A stretch of 64,000 nucleotides of DNA from Hydrogenophaga sp040372165 (GCF_040372165.1 NZ_BAABWG010000003.1:682001-746000), one strand, 5' to 3'; counted from the first letter of the stretch, positions 51,654 through 60,128 are shown. A program made the numbers and translations. The notes: generated from the sequence alone by a model not told the origin.

Positions 51654-52380
51654 CGGCGTCAATTCCCAGATAAATTTCCTTGACCGCGGGGTCATCCATG
51701 ACCGCATGCGGTTCTCCGTCGGCCAGCAGCTTGCCGAAGTCGATGACGATGAGCCGGTCGACCACCGCCAGCAATGCATGAACAATGTGCTCAATCCACA
51801 CAATCGTCACGCCGCTTTGGTGAATGCTCTTGATGGTCTCGATCAGTTCGTGCACTTCGTGCTCGGTCAGGCCGCCACCGATTTCGTCGAGCAGCAGCAG
51901 GCGTGGCTCGGTGGCCAGTGCGCGCGCCAGCTCCAGGCGTTTGCGGTCGAGCAGGCGCAAGCTGCCCGCGAGCAGGTTGGCGTGTTGCATCAAACCGGTT
52001 TTGTCCAGAATGGCGAGCACCCGTTCTTCGGCCTGGCGCTCGTTGTGGTTGGCACCAAAGGTGGCGCCCACGAGCACGTTCTCGTAAACCGTCATGCCCG
52101 CGAACGGGTGCGGAATCTGATACGAGCGGCCAATGCCCGCGCGGCAACGCAGTGATGGCCGAAGGCCGGTCACGTCTTGTCCGTCGAGCACGATGCGCCC
52201 TTCATCGGGGGTGATGTCCCCGCTGATCAGGTTGAGCAAAGTGGTTTTGCCTGCCCCGTTGGGGCCAATGATCCCGAGGGCCTGGCCTTCGGGGACGTTC
52301 AGGGTGAGCGCGTCCGTGACGGTGAGCGCGCCGAAGCGCTTGCTCACCGTCTCGACCGCCAGCAAGGGAGGTCGTTGCAT
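51637..52380 (-). CDS. livG: ABC transporter ATP-binding protein (LivG type), cluster 2
   Basis: A 247-residue ATPase with Walker A GPNGAGKTT and Walker B LLLLDEIGGGLTEHE. As in the cluster 1 copy, the LSGGQ signature is replaced by a SLRLLDRKRLELARAL segment. The start at 52380 is an ATG, 24 bp after the binding-protein gene stop. Confidence 0.88.
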   Translation of the reverse strand: MQRPPLLAVETVSKRFGALTVTDALTLNVPEGQALGIIGPNGAGKTTLLNLISGDITPDEGRIVLDGQDVTGLRPSLRCRAGIGRSYQIPHPFAGMTVYENVLVGATFGANHNERQAEERVLAILDKTGLMQHANLLAGSLRLLDRKRLELARALATEPRLLLLDEIGGGLTEHEVHELIETIKSIHQSGVTIVWIEHIVHALLAVVDRLIVIDFGKLLADGEPHAVMDDPAVKEIYLGIDADEPAH

Positions 52381-52404
52381 GGCAGTAATGGGGTCTCTGA
52401 TGCT

Positions 52405-53709
52405 TTAAGCGATCGGCTTGAGTTCACCACCGATTGGCACCATCTTGGCGATGCCGTTCTCGACGATGATCAGCTCAAAGCCTTTGCCTTGCTTCTGCCA
52501 TTGACCACCCACCAGCGGTGTCTTGCTGACGTTGGGCACTGGGCCGGTGGCGAAGTTCACCGGGCCAACAATGGTGGTCATGTTGGTGGCCTTGATGGCG
52601 TCGCGCAGCGCTTCGCCACCTTTGCCACCCGCCTTCACGAAGGCAGCCACGGCCACTTCGAACAGCGAGTGCTTGAAGCCCAGCGGCATGGACCACTGGC
52701 GGCCGGTGGCCTTGGTGTAGGCAGCGGCCAGTTCGGCAGAGGATTGGCCTGTCATGCTGGACTTGAACGGGTGCTGAGGCGACCACCACACTTCCACCGA
52801 CAAGCCGTCAGAGCGCTCGCCAAAGGCGTTGATGGCAGCGGGGAATTCGGTGGCCTTGCCCACGGTCACGATCTTGGGCTTGAAGCCTTGCTGCGCGGCC
52901 TGGCCCCAGAAGTTGCCGAAGTCGGGCGGTGGCAGCACGCCGGTGACGATCTCCACGCCTTGCTTCTTGAACTCGATGATCTGCGCCGAGAAGTTGTCGG
53001 CAGGCGAAGGGAAGCGGCCGGTGTCGATGTACTTGAGGTTCTTGGCCTTGCCGGTGGCCGGGAAGCCGATCTTGGGGTCGGCCCAGGCGTTGCCGTCCGG
53101 GTCGTTGGGCCACAGGCCGCCGACCACGCGGTTGGTCTTGAGCTTGTCCCAGATGCCGGTGTAAACGGAGATGCAGTCTTCCAGACCCCAGAAGAAGTGG
53201 TAGGTCCAGTTGAAGCCCTTCTTCGGATCACCACCACGGCCGAAGAAGTGCGGTTGCCAGGGGGTGTCGTTGGTGATGCAGGGCGTGCCGTTGAGCTCGC
53301 AGGTGTCGGCCACGGGGTTGGTGGTCTCGGGCGTGGAGCCGGCCACCACCAGATCGACCTCGTCGTTGAGGATCAGATCGTTGGTGACTTCAGCAGCGCG
53401 GCTGGAGCTGGACTGCGAGTCCTTGACGATGATCTCCACCGCATAGGTCTTGCCGCCGACCTGGATGCCTTTGGCGTAGTGCTTGCGGATGGCCTCGATC
53501 ACGAACGCATCGGGCTCGGCAAACACGGCCAGCGGGCCGGTTTGTGGGCTCACGTAGCCGATCTTGAAGGTTTGCGCTGCATGCACCCAAGGGGCGTGCA
53601 GGGCGGTGGCGCTGGCCGCAGCGATGCCACCAATGGACTTGAGGGCCTGGCGGCGGTCGAGGGCGGACGTGAAGGTGCCGCCGGACGTTTTCTTGCCGGT
53701 GATTTGCAT
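52405..53709 (-). CDS. ABC transporter substrate-binding protein A, cluster 2
   Basis: A 434-residue periplasmic binding protein with an RR leader (LDRRQALKSIGGIAAASA) and mature start FKIGYVSPQTGPLAVFAEPD. It is the counterpart of the protein at 16.1 kb and shares blocks such as NPVADTCELNGTPCITND and the WTYHFFWGLED region. The ATG at 53709 follows an AGGAGACA ribosome site. It is directly upstream of livG, the usual order. Confidence 0.87.
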   Translation of the reverse strand: MQITGKKTSGGTFTSALDRRQALKSIGGIAAASATALHAPWVHAAQTFKIGYVSPQTGPLAVFAEPDAFVIEAIRKHYAKGIQVGGKTYAVEIIVKDSQSSSSRAAEVTNDLILNDEVDLVVAGSTPETTNPVADTCELNGTPCITNDTPWQPHFFGRGGDPKKGFNWTYHFFWGLEDCISVYTGIWDKLKTNRVVGGLWPNDPDGNAWADPKIGFPATGKAKNLKYIDTGRFPSPADNFSAQIIEFKKQGVEIVTGVLPPPDFGNFWGQAAQQGFKPKIVTVGKATEFPAAINAFGERSDGLSVEVWWSPQHPFKSSMTGQSSAELAAAYTKATGRQWSMPLGFKHSLFEVAVAAFVKAGGKGGEALRDAIKATNMTTIVGPVNFATGPVPNVSKTPLVGGQWQKQGKGFELIIVENGIAKMVPIGGELKPIA

Positions 53710-53846
53710 GTATCTGTCTCCTGCGCGTGCTTTTGTGTTGAACACTGACCGTTGCGGCACGATCGCCCCGGGCAGTGTGGCGGGATGGCGCGAAGGCCTT
53801 CCCTCGTTTCCTCGTTTCCTTGCTTCCTCTTGTGGGTGTTGGCGTG

Positions 53847-53870
53847 TGCGTATGCGTATGCGTATGCGTT
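53847..53870. repeat. TGCGTA hexamer tandem repeat between binding-protein gene and tautomerase gene
   Basis: Three TGCGTA units and a TGCGTT unit lie in the gap upstream of binding protein A on the minus strand. A frame read through it would give Ile-Arg repeats, which are not part of the protein. Confidence 0.75.
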
Positions 53871-53893
53871 TGCCTTTGTGGGCGTGCGTACCG

Positions 53894-54085
53894 CTATCGC
53901 CCCAGGTCCTTGGCGGTCTGGCCGGCGATGCCCCAGTTCTCCTTGGGCATCTCGTGAATCCAGACACGCACCGTCTCCCGGGGGGCGCCCACGGCCTCTT
54001 GCAGGGCGGAGGTGACCTTCTCGATCACGGCCCGTTTCTGGTCTTCGGTGCGACCTTCGATCATGTAAATCTGTGCGAATGGCAT
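53894..54085 (-). CDS. dmpI: 4-oxalocrotonate tautomerase, copy 2
   Basis: A 63-residue tautomerase. Mature Pro1, Arg11 and Arg39 are in place and Trp replaces Phe at position 50, as in copy 1. It is diverged from copy 1 at about one residue in four to five, so it was not copied in the same event as dmpG/dmpF. It lies between the two binding-protein genes. Confidence 0.92.
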   Translation of the reverse strand: MPFAQIYMIEGRTEDQKRAVIEKVTSALQEAVGAPRETVRVWIHEMPKENWGIAGQTAKDLGR

Positions 54086-54125
54086 GTGTGTTTTCTCCGT
54101 GTCAGTGGGATCGGGTGACGCTGGG

Positions 54126-55397
54126 TCACCCGGTGGTCAGTTGGGCTGTGGTCGGGATGACGGGAGAGCGGGTGTTGTCCACGACCTCCAGAATCCAGCG
54201 ACCCTTGGCGTTGCGAATCCATTGCCCGCCCACGGCCGGCGTGGTGCAGACGTTGCGGTTGGGGTGGCTGTCGCGCCAGTTGATGGGGCCGGCCAGCGTG
54301 TTGACGCGTGCGCGCTTGAGCGTGTCGCGCACGTCGGCGGCCTTGGTGCTGGGCGTGTTCTGACACACATGGGCCGCCACTTCCATCAAGGCGTGGGAGA
54401 AGCCCAGCGTTTGCACCCAGGGTGCGCCGGTGCTCTCTTCGTAGGTCGCCACCACCTTGGCTGCGGTCTGCCCGGTGAAGGACGACTTGAACGGCCAGGC
54501 CGGCGACCACCAAACCTCGTTGGTGAGCGTGAGGCCGGGGCGCTGAATCTGTGCCACCGTGTCGTTGAAGGCGAAAGCCTTGGCGATGGACGCCATCACC
54601 GGCTTGTAGCCCACCTTGTCCGCCGCCTGGAAGAAGGCTGCCGCGATGGGGGGAGGCAATACGCCAGTGACCATGCGGATGTTGGCGTCGCGCAGCTGGA
54701 TGGCCACGCTCTCCCAGTCGGGGTTGGCAAACTGCACCCGCTGCGGCACGACGAGCTCGATGCCGCGTTTGGCGAACGCTGGCGGAAAAGCCTTGAGGAA
54801 GGCTTCGGCATCGATGTCGTCACCGAACAGGCCACCGGTCTTGGTGCCCAGGTTGGCGCTGGCCTGCAAGGCGCTGTAGATGTCGGCAAAGTCTTCCAGA
54901 CCGGCAAAGAAGTGATAAGTCCATTCAAAGCCTTTGGTCGCGGTGGCGCCCCGGCCGTAGTACCAGGCCTGCCAGGGCACGATGCTGCTCACGCAGGGCA
55001 CACCTGCCGCTTCGCACGCGTCGGAGACGGGGTTGCAGATCTCCGGTGTGGCGGTGGTGAGGATGAGGTGCACGCCCGAGGCAATGAGCTCGGTGGCAAG
55101 CTTGGCGGCCTTCTCGGGAGAGGAGGCTGCATCGTGCAGGCTGATCTCCACCTGGCGCGTATCGCCCGAGGCTGTCTGGAGGCCGCTGCGAAAGCGTGGA
55201 CCGAGTGTCTCGAACACGTAGCGGTCTGTCACGCCAAAGGAAGAAAGAAAACCGGTCTGCGGGCTGATCCAGGCCACCTTCATGGCTGGTGCAGCGGCGT
55301 AAACCGGGGCCCACCTGGCGGCACTCACTGCGGCCAATGCGGATGCGACGAGCGCACGCCGCCCCAGTCCCCTTGCGGGGGAGCTTGATTTGGTCAT
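54126..55397 (-). CDS. ABC transporter substrate-binding protein B, cluster 2
   Basis: A 423-residue periplasmic binding protein with an RR leader (LGRRALVASALAAVSAARW) and mature start MKVAWISPQTGFLSSFG. It is the counterpart of the 21.2-kb protein, sharing blocks such as PWQAWYYGRGAT and the C-terminal NVCTTPAVGGQW. In both clusters this gene directly follows the aldolase gene. Two binding proteins for one importer suggest two ligands. Confidence 0.83.
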   Translation of the reverse strand: MTKSSSPARGLGRRALVASALAAVSAARWAPVYAAAPAMKVAWISPQTGFLSSFGVTDRYVFETLGPRFRSGLQTASGDTRQVEISLHDAASSPEKAAKLATELIASGVHLILTTATPEICNPVSDACEAAGVPCVSSIVPWQAWYYGRGATATKGFEWTYHFFAGLEDFADIYSALQASANLGTKTGGLFGDDIDAEAFLKAFPPAFAKRGIELVVPQRVQFANPDWESVAIQLRDANIRMVTGVLPPPIAAAFFQAADKVGYKPVMASIAKAFAFNDTVAQIQRPGLTLTNEVWWSPAWPFKSSFTGQTAAKVVATYEESTGAPWVQTLGFSHALMEVAAHVCQNTPSTKAADVRDTLKRARVNTLAGPINWRDSHPNRNVCTTPAVGGQWIRNAKGRWILEVVDNTRSPVIPTTAQLTTG

Positions 55398-55587
55398 TGC
55401 CTGTCTCCTGTGTGTGGTGGCCAGCCTTCGTGTGTCCGAAGGTCTGACCGGGTTTCAGATCGCGATGTCTGACATGGGCTTTTGTCTCTTGCCTCTGTTT
55501 TCTTCTGCCTTTCGCTCTTCTTTCTCTTTCCCTCGTTCCCTCTTTGCTCTGGTGGGTGTCTTGTTCAGATCCGCAGTGCGATCGGGC

Positions 55588-56637
55588 TCAGGCGGCGCGC
55601 TGCTGGCCGGACCGCTGATCGCGCTCTTTCGCCATCGTCATGGCGGTGTCTTCGATCATGTCTTCCTGGCCACCGACCATCTTCTTGCGGCCGAGCTCGA
55701 CCAGGATGTCGCGGGCCGAGAGCTTGTACTTGGCCGCTGCGCGCTTGGCGAACAGCAGGAAGGAGCCGTACACACCGGCATAACCCAGCGTGAGCGCATC
55801 GCGATCAATGCGAATGGGGAAGTCCATGATCGGGAAGACCAGGTCTTCGGCCACGTCCTGGATCTTCCAGACGTCCACACCGGTGATGACCCTCATGCGG
55901 TCGAGCACCGCCACCAGAACTTCCATCGGCGTGTTGCCCGCGCCAGCACCCAGGCCAGCGGCTGCCGCGTCGATGCGGGTGGCGCCACACTCGATGGCGG
56001 CAATGCTGTTGGCCACACCCATGGCCAGGTTGTGGTGGCCGTGAAAGCCCAGCTCCGTCTCCGGCTTGAGCGCTGCACGCACAGCGGTCAGGCGCTCCTT
56101 CACGCCATCGGGCAGCAGGTAGCCAGCCGAGTCCGTGACGTAGATGCAGTTGGCGCCGTAGCTCTCCATCAGCAGGGCTTGCTCCACCAGCTTCTCGGCA
56201 CTGGCCATGTGGGCCATCATCAGAAAACCAACGGTGTCCATCTCCAGCTTGCGGGCCATGGTGATGTGCTGCTCCGACACATCGGCCTCGGTGCAGTGGG
56301 TGGCGACGCGAATGGTGTTCACGCCCAGACCGTGGGCCATCTTGAGGTGGTCAACGGTGCCGATGCCGGGCAACAGCAAAGCAGAAACCTTGGCCTGCTT
56401 CATCAGCGGGATCACGGCCGAGAGGTATTCCTCATCGGTGTGAGCCGGAAAGCCGTAGTTGACCGAAGACCCACCCAGGCCATCGCCATGGGTCACTTCG
56501 ATCAGCGGCACGCCGGCAGCGTCCAGGCCGCTGGCAATGCTCTTCATCTGATCGAGGGTCATCAGGTGACGCTTGGGGTGCATGCCATCGCGCAGCGTCA
56601 TGTCATGCAAAGTGATTTTCTTGCCTTCAATGCTCAT
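55588..56637 (-). CDS. dmpG: 4-hydroxy-2-oxovalerate aldolase, copy 2
   Basis: A 349-residue aldolase almost identical to copy 1 except for the last ten or so residues (ERDQRSGQQRAA against ERDALLERRAA). Active-site motifs TLRDGMHPKRH and GFHGHHNLAMG are unchanged. The sharp change at the C-terminus marks the edge of a duplicated or converted block. Confidence 0.93.
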   Translation of the reverse strand: MSIEGKKITLHDMTLRDGMHPKRHLMTLDQMKSIASGLDAAGVPLIEVTHGDGLGGSSVNYGFPAHTDEEYLSAVIPLMKQAKVSALLLPGIGTVDHLKMAHGLGVNTIRVATHCTEADVSEQHITMARKLEMDTVGFLMMAHMASAEKLVEQALLMESYGANCIYVTDSAGYLLPDGVKERLTAVRAALKPETELGFHGHHNLAMGVANSIAAIECGATRIDAAAAGLGAGAGNTPMEVLVAVLDRMRVITGVDVWKIQDVAEDLVFPIMDFPIRIDRDALTLGYAGVYGSFLLFAKRAAAKYKLSARDILVELGRKKMVGGQEDMIEDTAMTMAKERDQRSGQQRAA

Positions 56638-56720
56638 GATTCATTTCTCCAGTGTCTGAACTCAGTCCTGCTCAAAGTCGAAAGAACGGTGGACTGAAGA
56701 AGCGCCAATGCGTGGCAGCC

Positions 56721-56814
56721 GTGGAACCGGCTTTGCCGGGCCACCGGGCTGCGTCCCCCTCCCGCCGAAGGCGAGAGAGGGGGGAGGACGCGAAGCGGCG
56801 CAGGGGGTGTTTCA
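56721..56814 (-). repeat. GC-rich multi-hairpin repeat (copy R6), 3' of dmpF copy 2
   Basis: Equivalent to R3, right after the dmpF stop, with small differences in the middle hairpin (longer G/C run) and next to the GGCCCGGCAAAGCCGG end. Confidence 0.78.
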
Positions 56815-56817
56815 TCC

Positions 56818-57807
56818 TTACAGCTTTATCGTTCCAGCGAGGATTTCTTCAGCGAACATTTCTGCGGTACGAGCAGCGGCGGCGGTCATGATGTCCAGGT
56901 TGCCGGCGTACTTGGGCAGGTAGTCGCCCAGGCCTTCGACTTCCAGGAAGACAGACACACGCTGACCATCGAACACAGGGCCGTTGACCAGCTTGTAGCC
57001 CGGCACATACTTCTGCACCTCGGCGATCATGTCGTGGATGCTCTTGGTGATGGCCGCCTCATTGGGTTTGCCGGCAGACTCGTCCACCAGGCAGTGCACG
57101 GTGTCGCGCATGATCAGTGGTGGATCGGCAGGGTTGATGATGATGATCGCCTTGCCTTCCTTGGCGCCGCCGACCTTCTCCACAGCACCGGCAGTGGTGC
57201 GGGTGAACTCGTCGATGTTCTTGCGGGTGCCGGGGCCAACCGAGCGGCTGGACACCGTGGCCACAATCTCGCCGTAGGCCACAGGTTGCACACGGGAGAT
57301 GGCAGCCACCATCGGAATGGTGGCCTGGCCACCGCACGTCACCATGTTCACATTGAAAACCTGGCCCCCACGCTCCCCCGCTGCGCGAGGTGCGCTGCCC
57401 CCCGAGGGGGCTGAGCCGCCTTGGGAGCGGCCCTGCGCCGGCTCGCTCATGAGCTGTTTCAGGTTCACGGGCGGCACGCAGTAGGTGCCGATGGCCGCAG
57501 GCGTGAGGTCGATCATCATCGCGCCTTGCTCAATGACCTTGCGGCTGTTCTCGGCGTGCACGTAGGCGCTGGTGGCGTCAAAGACGATTTGCACACCGTC
57601 GGCCTTCATGTGGGGAACCAGACCGTCCACACCGTCGGCGGTGGTCTTGATGCCCATTTCCTTGGCGCGCTTGAGTCCGTCGGACTGGGGGTCGATGCCC
57701 ACCATCCACACCGGCTCCAGCACGGGGCTGCGCTTGAGTTTGGCTAGCAAGTCGGTGCCGATGTTGCCCGGCCCGATCAATGCGCATTTGATTTTCTTGT
57801 CACTCAT
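56818..57807 (-). CDS. dmpF: Acetaldehyde dehydrogenase (acylating), copy 2, with the same insertion
   Basis: A 329-residue enzyme nearly identical to copy 1, including the in-frame repeat-derived stretch at about residues 121-149 and catalytic Cys158. Only a few substitutions are seen (for example IGTYC for IGPYC and a V for A just after the insertion). An open frame continues far upstream of the ATG but belongs to the SDR region in another frame; the ATG at 57807 is the family start. Confidence 0.92.
   Translation of the reverse strand: MSDKKIKCALIGPGNIGTDLLAKLKRSPVLEPVWMVGIDPQSDGLKRAKEMGIKTTADGVDGLVPHMKADGVQIVFDATSAYVHAENSRKVIEQGAMMIDLTPAAIGTYCVPPVNLKQLMSEPAQGRSQGGSAPSGGSAPRAAGERGGQVFNVNMVTCGGQATIPMVAAISRVQPVAYGEIVATVSSRSVGPGTRKNIDEFTRTTAGAVEKVGGAKEGKAIIIINPADPPLIMRDTVHCLVDESAGKPNEAAITKSIHDMIAEVQKYVPGYKLVNGPVFDGQRVSVFLEVEGLGDYLPKYAGNLDIMTAAAARTAEMFAEEILAGTIKL
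57361..57447 (+). repeat. Hairpin repeat (copy R7) inserted inside dmpF copy 2
   Basis: Identical in layout and position to R4 in copy 1, so the insertion is older than, or was spread by, the duplication or conversion of this block. Confidence 0.8.
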
Positions 57808-57869
57808 GATGCGATGAACTCCAGATATCGAAATAAGGTGGTGAATCGGTTCTTCTGCTCGATGGCCTG

Positions 57870-58664
57870 TCAGGTCAGTGTTCTGACCACGCCGCCGTCC
57901 ACACGCAGCGCGGCGCCCGTGGTGGCGCTGGCTTGCGGGCTGCAGGCGTAGGCCACCATGGCGGCGACTTCGTCGGGGCGAATGAACCGGCGCAGCAGCG
58001 AGGTGGGGCGGGCTTCCTTGAAGAAGCGTTCTGCCGCTTCGTCGAAGCTGATGCCTTGGCTGGCGGCGAGCTTGTCGAAAAACGCTTTCGCGCCTTCGGT
58101 CAAGGTAGGGCCGGGTAGCACGCTGTTGACGGTGACGCCGGTGCCTGCGCAGCATTCGGCCAGGCCACGTGCCACCGACAGCTGCGCCGATTTGCTCATG
58201 CCGTAGTGCACCATCTCGGCGGGCGGGCAGATGCCGGACTCGCTGGACACAAACACGATGCGGCCGTGATTGCGCTCGAGCATGCCGGGCAGCGCCGCAC
58301 GGGCCAGCCGCACGCCACTCATGACGTTGGTGTCGAACATGTTCTGCCAGGCCGCATCGTCAATCTCGGCAAAAGGCGTGGGCTCGAAGATGCCCAGGTT
58401 GTTCACCAGAATGTCCATCTCACCCATGGCCTCACTCACGGCGGCGCAGCCATCGGCGCTGCCCAGATCCACCGCAGCACCCTGCAGCTGTGCACCGGGG
58501 ACGCTTGCCCGGATGCGTGCCATGGCCTTGTCCACAGCATCTTGCGTTCGACCGTTGACGGTGACGCGCGCGCCACCTTCAGCCAAGGCTTGTGCAATGG
58601 CAAAACCGATGCCGGCGGTGGAGCCGGAGACGAAAGCTTTTTGGCCTTTGAAGGTGAGATTCAT
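57870..58664 (-). CDS. SDR-family oxidoreductase in meta operon, cluster 2
   Basis: A 264-residue short-chain dehydrogenase with SGSTAGIGFAIAQ (cofactor), NNLGIFE, FVSSESG and YGMSK (Tyr/Lys pair). Same length as the cluster 1 paralogue and clearly related, but diverged. The order differs: here it sits between the ABM-membrane gene and dmpF. Substrate unknown. The ATG at 58664 gives the normal SDR start. Confidence 0.85.
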   Translation of the reverse strand: MNLTFKGQKAFVSGSTAGIGFAIAQALAEGGARVTVNGRTQDAVDKAMARIRASVPGAQLQGAAVDLGSADGCAAVSEAMGEMDILVNNLGIFEPTPFAEIDDAAWQNMFDTNVMSGVRLARAALPGMLERNHGRIVFVSSESGICPPAEMVHYGMSKSAQLSVARGLAECCAGTGVTVNSVLPGPTLTEGAKAFFDKLAASQGISFDEAAERFFKEARPTSLLRRFIRPDEVAAMVAYACSPQASATTGAALRVDGGVVRTLT

Positions 58665-58699
58665 ATGAACGTGGATATCAGGTGTTCTGGTCTCTGGAT

Positions 58700-59299
58700 C
58701 TAGTCTTTGGACTTGGGCGAGGCATGCAGCCAGCCGGCCATCAGGCGCGTCAGGCGCGGGGCCACGACCCAGGTCATGATCAGCACCACCAGGCCGGTGA
58801 TGACCAGCGTGCGAGGCACCAGTGGCCAGCTTTGCAAGTAGGGCGCCACGGTGACGAAAAGCAGCAGCACGGTGGGGAAGATGCCCATCCAGGTCACACA
58901 AGCCACTTTCCACTTGGGCGGTGGCAGCTTGGTGGTGGAGCCTGCGGGCGCGAACCAGTAGTCCAGGCCGCTGACCACGCGCATTTCCTGATCGCCAATG
59001 GTGTGGCGGCCCACGCGAGCCAGCCATTCGGCGCGCTCGGGTGATTGCTGCCAGGCGGTGAGGTGCTCTTCGTTGTCAAAAGCGAAGACCACATGGAAGA
59101 GCATGGGCTCATTGCCGCTGCCCGGCTCACCAGGGCGAACCAGCTGACCACCGAGATGGCCGGCAAAGCCTTTGGCCGCCAGCATCATGCCGGCCATGGC
59201 CGTTTCAAAGTTCTCGGCATCGGCCGGCGCCACACGCCGTGTGATCAACACGGTGACGGCGCGGGATGGCGTGGCGGGTGCGGCGGAAGGGGGGCTCAT
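58700..59299 (-). CDS. Antibiotic biosynthesis monooxygenase-like domain fused to two membrane helices
   Basis: A 199-residue protein: residues about 15-115 look like an ABM (dimeric alpha-beta barrel) domain (VTVLITRRVAPADAENFE, then VFAFDNEEHLTAW), and residues about 130-185 hold two hydrophobic helices (GIFPTVLLLFVTVAPYL and TLVITGLVVLIMTWVV). It is present only in cluster 2. ABM proteins can be heme- or quinone-acting oxygenases; here the role is unknown. Confidence 0.75.
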   Translation of the reverse strand: MSPPSAAPATPSRAVTVLITRRVAPADAENFETAMAGMMLAAKGFAGHLGGQLVRPGEPGSGNEPMLFHVVFAFDNEEHLTAWQQSPERAEWLARVGRHTIGDQEMRVVSGLDYWFAPAGSTTKLPPPKWKVACVTWMGIFPTVLLLFVTVAPYLQSWPLVPRTLVITGLVVLIMTWVVAPRLTRLMAGWLHASPKSKD

Positions 59300-59339
59300 G
59301 TTCTTGATCCGTTGGGTCCGTTCGATCTGCTCAGATGAA

Positions 59340-60128
59340 TCAGACGAAACGCATGCTCACCGAACCCAGGTCCTGGAAGCGCACGTTGACGCTGTCACCC
59401 GCTTCCACCGCGATGGCTGCGGTCACGCCGCCGGTCATGATGAAAGTGCCGGCCGGGATTTCCTGACCACGCTTGCCCAGGTGGTTGGCCAGCTCGGCCA
59501 CGGCAGCGGCGGGGTGGCCCATCACGGCAGCGCCGGTGGCCATGTCCATGATCTGACCGTTCTTCTCCAGCACCACGCCCAGCGTGCGCAGGTCCAGCTC
59601 TTCCACGTTGCGTGGGCGGCCGCCCACCACAAAGCGCGAAGCGGAGGTGTTGTCGGCGATCACGCTCTTGAGGTCGAACTTGAAGTCGCGGTAGCGGCTG
59701 TCGATGATCTCCACGCCGGGAATCACGAAATCGATGGCGGCCATCACAGCGCCCACATGGCAGCCGGGACCTTTTAGCGGTGCCTTGGTGACGATGCAGA
59801 TTTCCGCTTCAACCTTGGGGTGGATCAGTTCGCTGGTCTTGATCTCGCTGCCTTCGGCGCACGACATGTAGTCGCTTACGAAGCCGAAGCAAGGCACTTC
59901 CACGCCCATCTGCTTCATCTTGGCGAAAGAGGTCAGGCCGCACTTGAGACCCACCGTCTTGTTGCCACGGCCTTCCTTGCGATGGCGGATGACGTCCTGA
60001 ATGGCATAGGCGTCTTCCCAGTCCATGTCAGGGTGGTCGTCGGTGATCTTGGTGACATCAAAAGCCTGCAGCTCGGCGTTCTCGAGATGCTCGGCCAGCT
60101 TGTCAATGGTGTTCTTGTCGAGATTCAT
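59340..60128 (-). CDS. dmpH: 4-oxalocrotonate decarboxylase, copy 2
   Basis: A 262-residue decarboxylase with TDDHPDMDWEDAYAIQ, GLKCGLTSFAKMKQMGV and VEIIDSRYRDFKFDLKSV. It matches XylI/DmpH. It is a diverged paralogue of the 25.3-kb gene (about 70 percent alike by eye). It lies 152 bp after dmpE copy 2, with a hairpin repeat in between. Confidence 0.9.
   Translation of the reverse strand: MNLDKNTIDKLAEHLENAELQAFDVTKITDDHPDMDWEDAYAIQDVIRHRKEGRGNKTVGLKCGLTSFAKMKQMGVEVPCFGFVSDYMSCAEGSEIKTSELIHPKVEAEICIVTKAPLKGPGCHVGAVMAAIDFVIPGVEIIDSRYRDFKFDLKSVIADNTSASRFVVGGRPRNVEELDLRTLGVVLEKNGQIMDMATGAAVMGHPAAAVAELANHLGKRGQEIPAGTFIMTGGVTAAIAVEAGDSVNVRFQDLGSVSMRFV

Larger units (their letters stand above)
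55618..57821. repeat. 2.2-kb near-identical direct repeat, copy 2 (dmpG-dmpF)
   Basis: Counterpart of 22638-24842 in the same orientation. Differences are scattered single bases and a few small indels in the intergenic hairpin repeat. The flanking genes (binding protein B on one side, SDR on the other) are diverged paralogues or differ in order. Confidence 0.9.

Noticed and set aside
49911..51683. Long plus-strand open frame (about 590 codons) opposite livH and livF of cluster 2
   Set aside because: Antisense to clear ABC transporter genes; composition is the usual Gln/His/Gly-rich shadow and no ribosome site or domain is seen.
53710..53967. N-terminal extension of cluster 2 binding protein A containing Arg-Ile repeats
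   Set aside because: The repeats come from a TGCGTA tandem array in the intergenic gap; the real start with RR leader is at 53709 with an AGGAGACA site.
56818..58155. A 445-codon version of the second acetaldehyde dehydrogenase
   Set aside because: The extra 116 N-terminal codons overlap the SDR gene in another frame; the family start MSDKKIKCALIG at 57807 matches copy 1.
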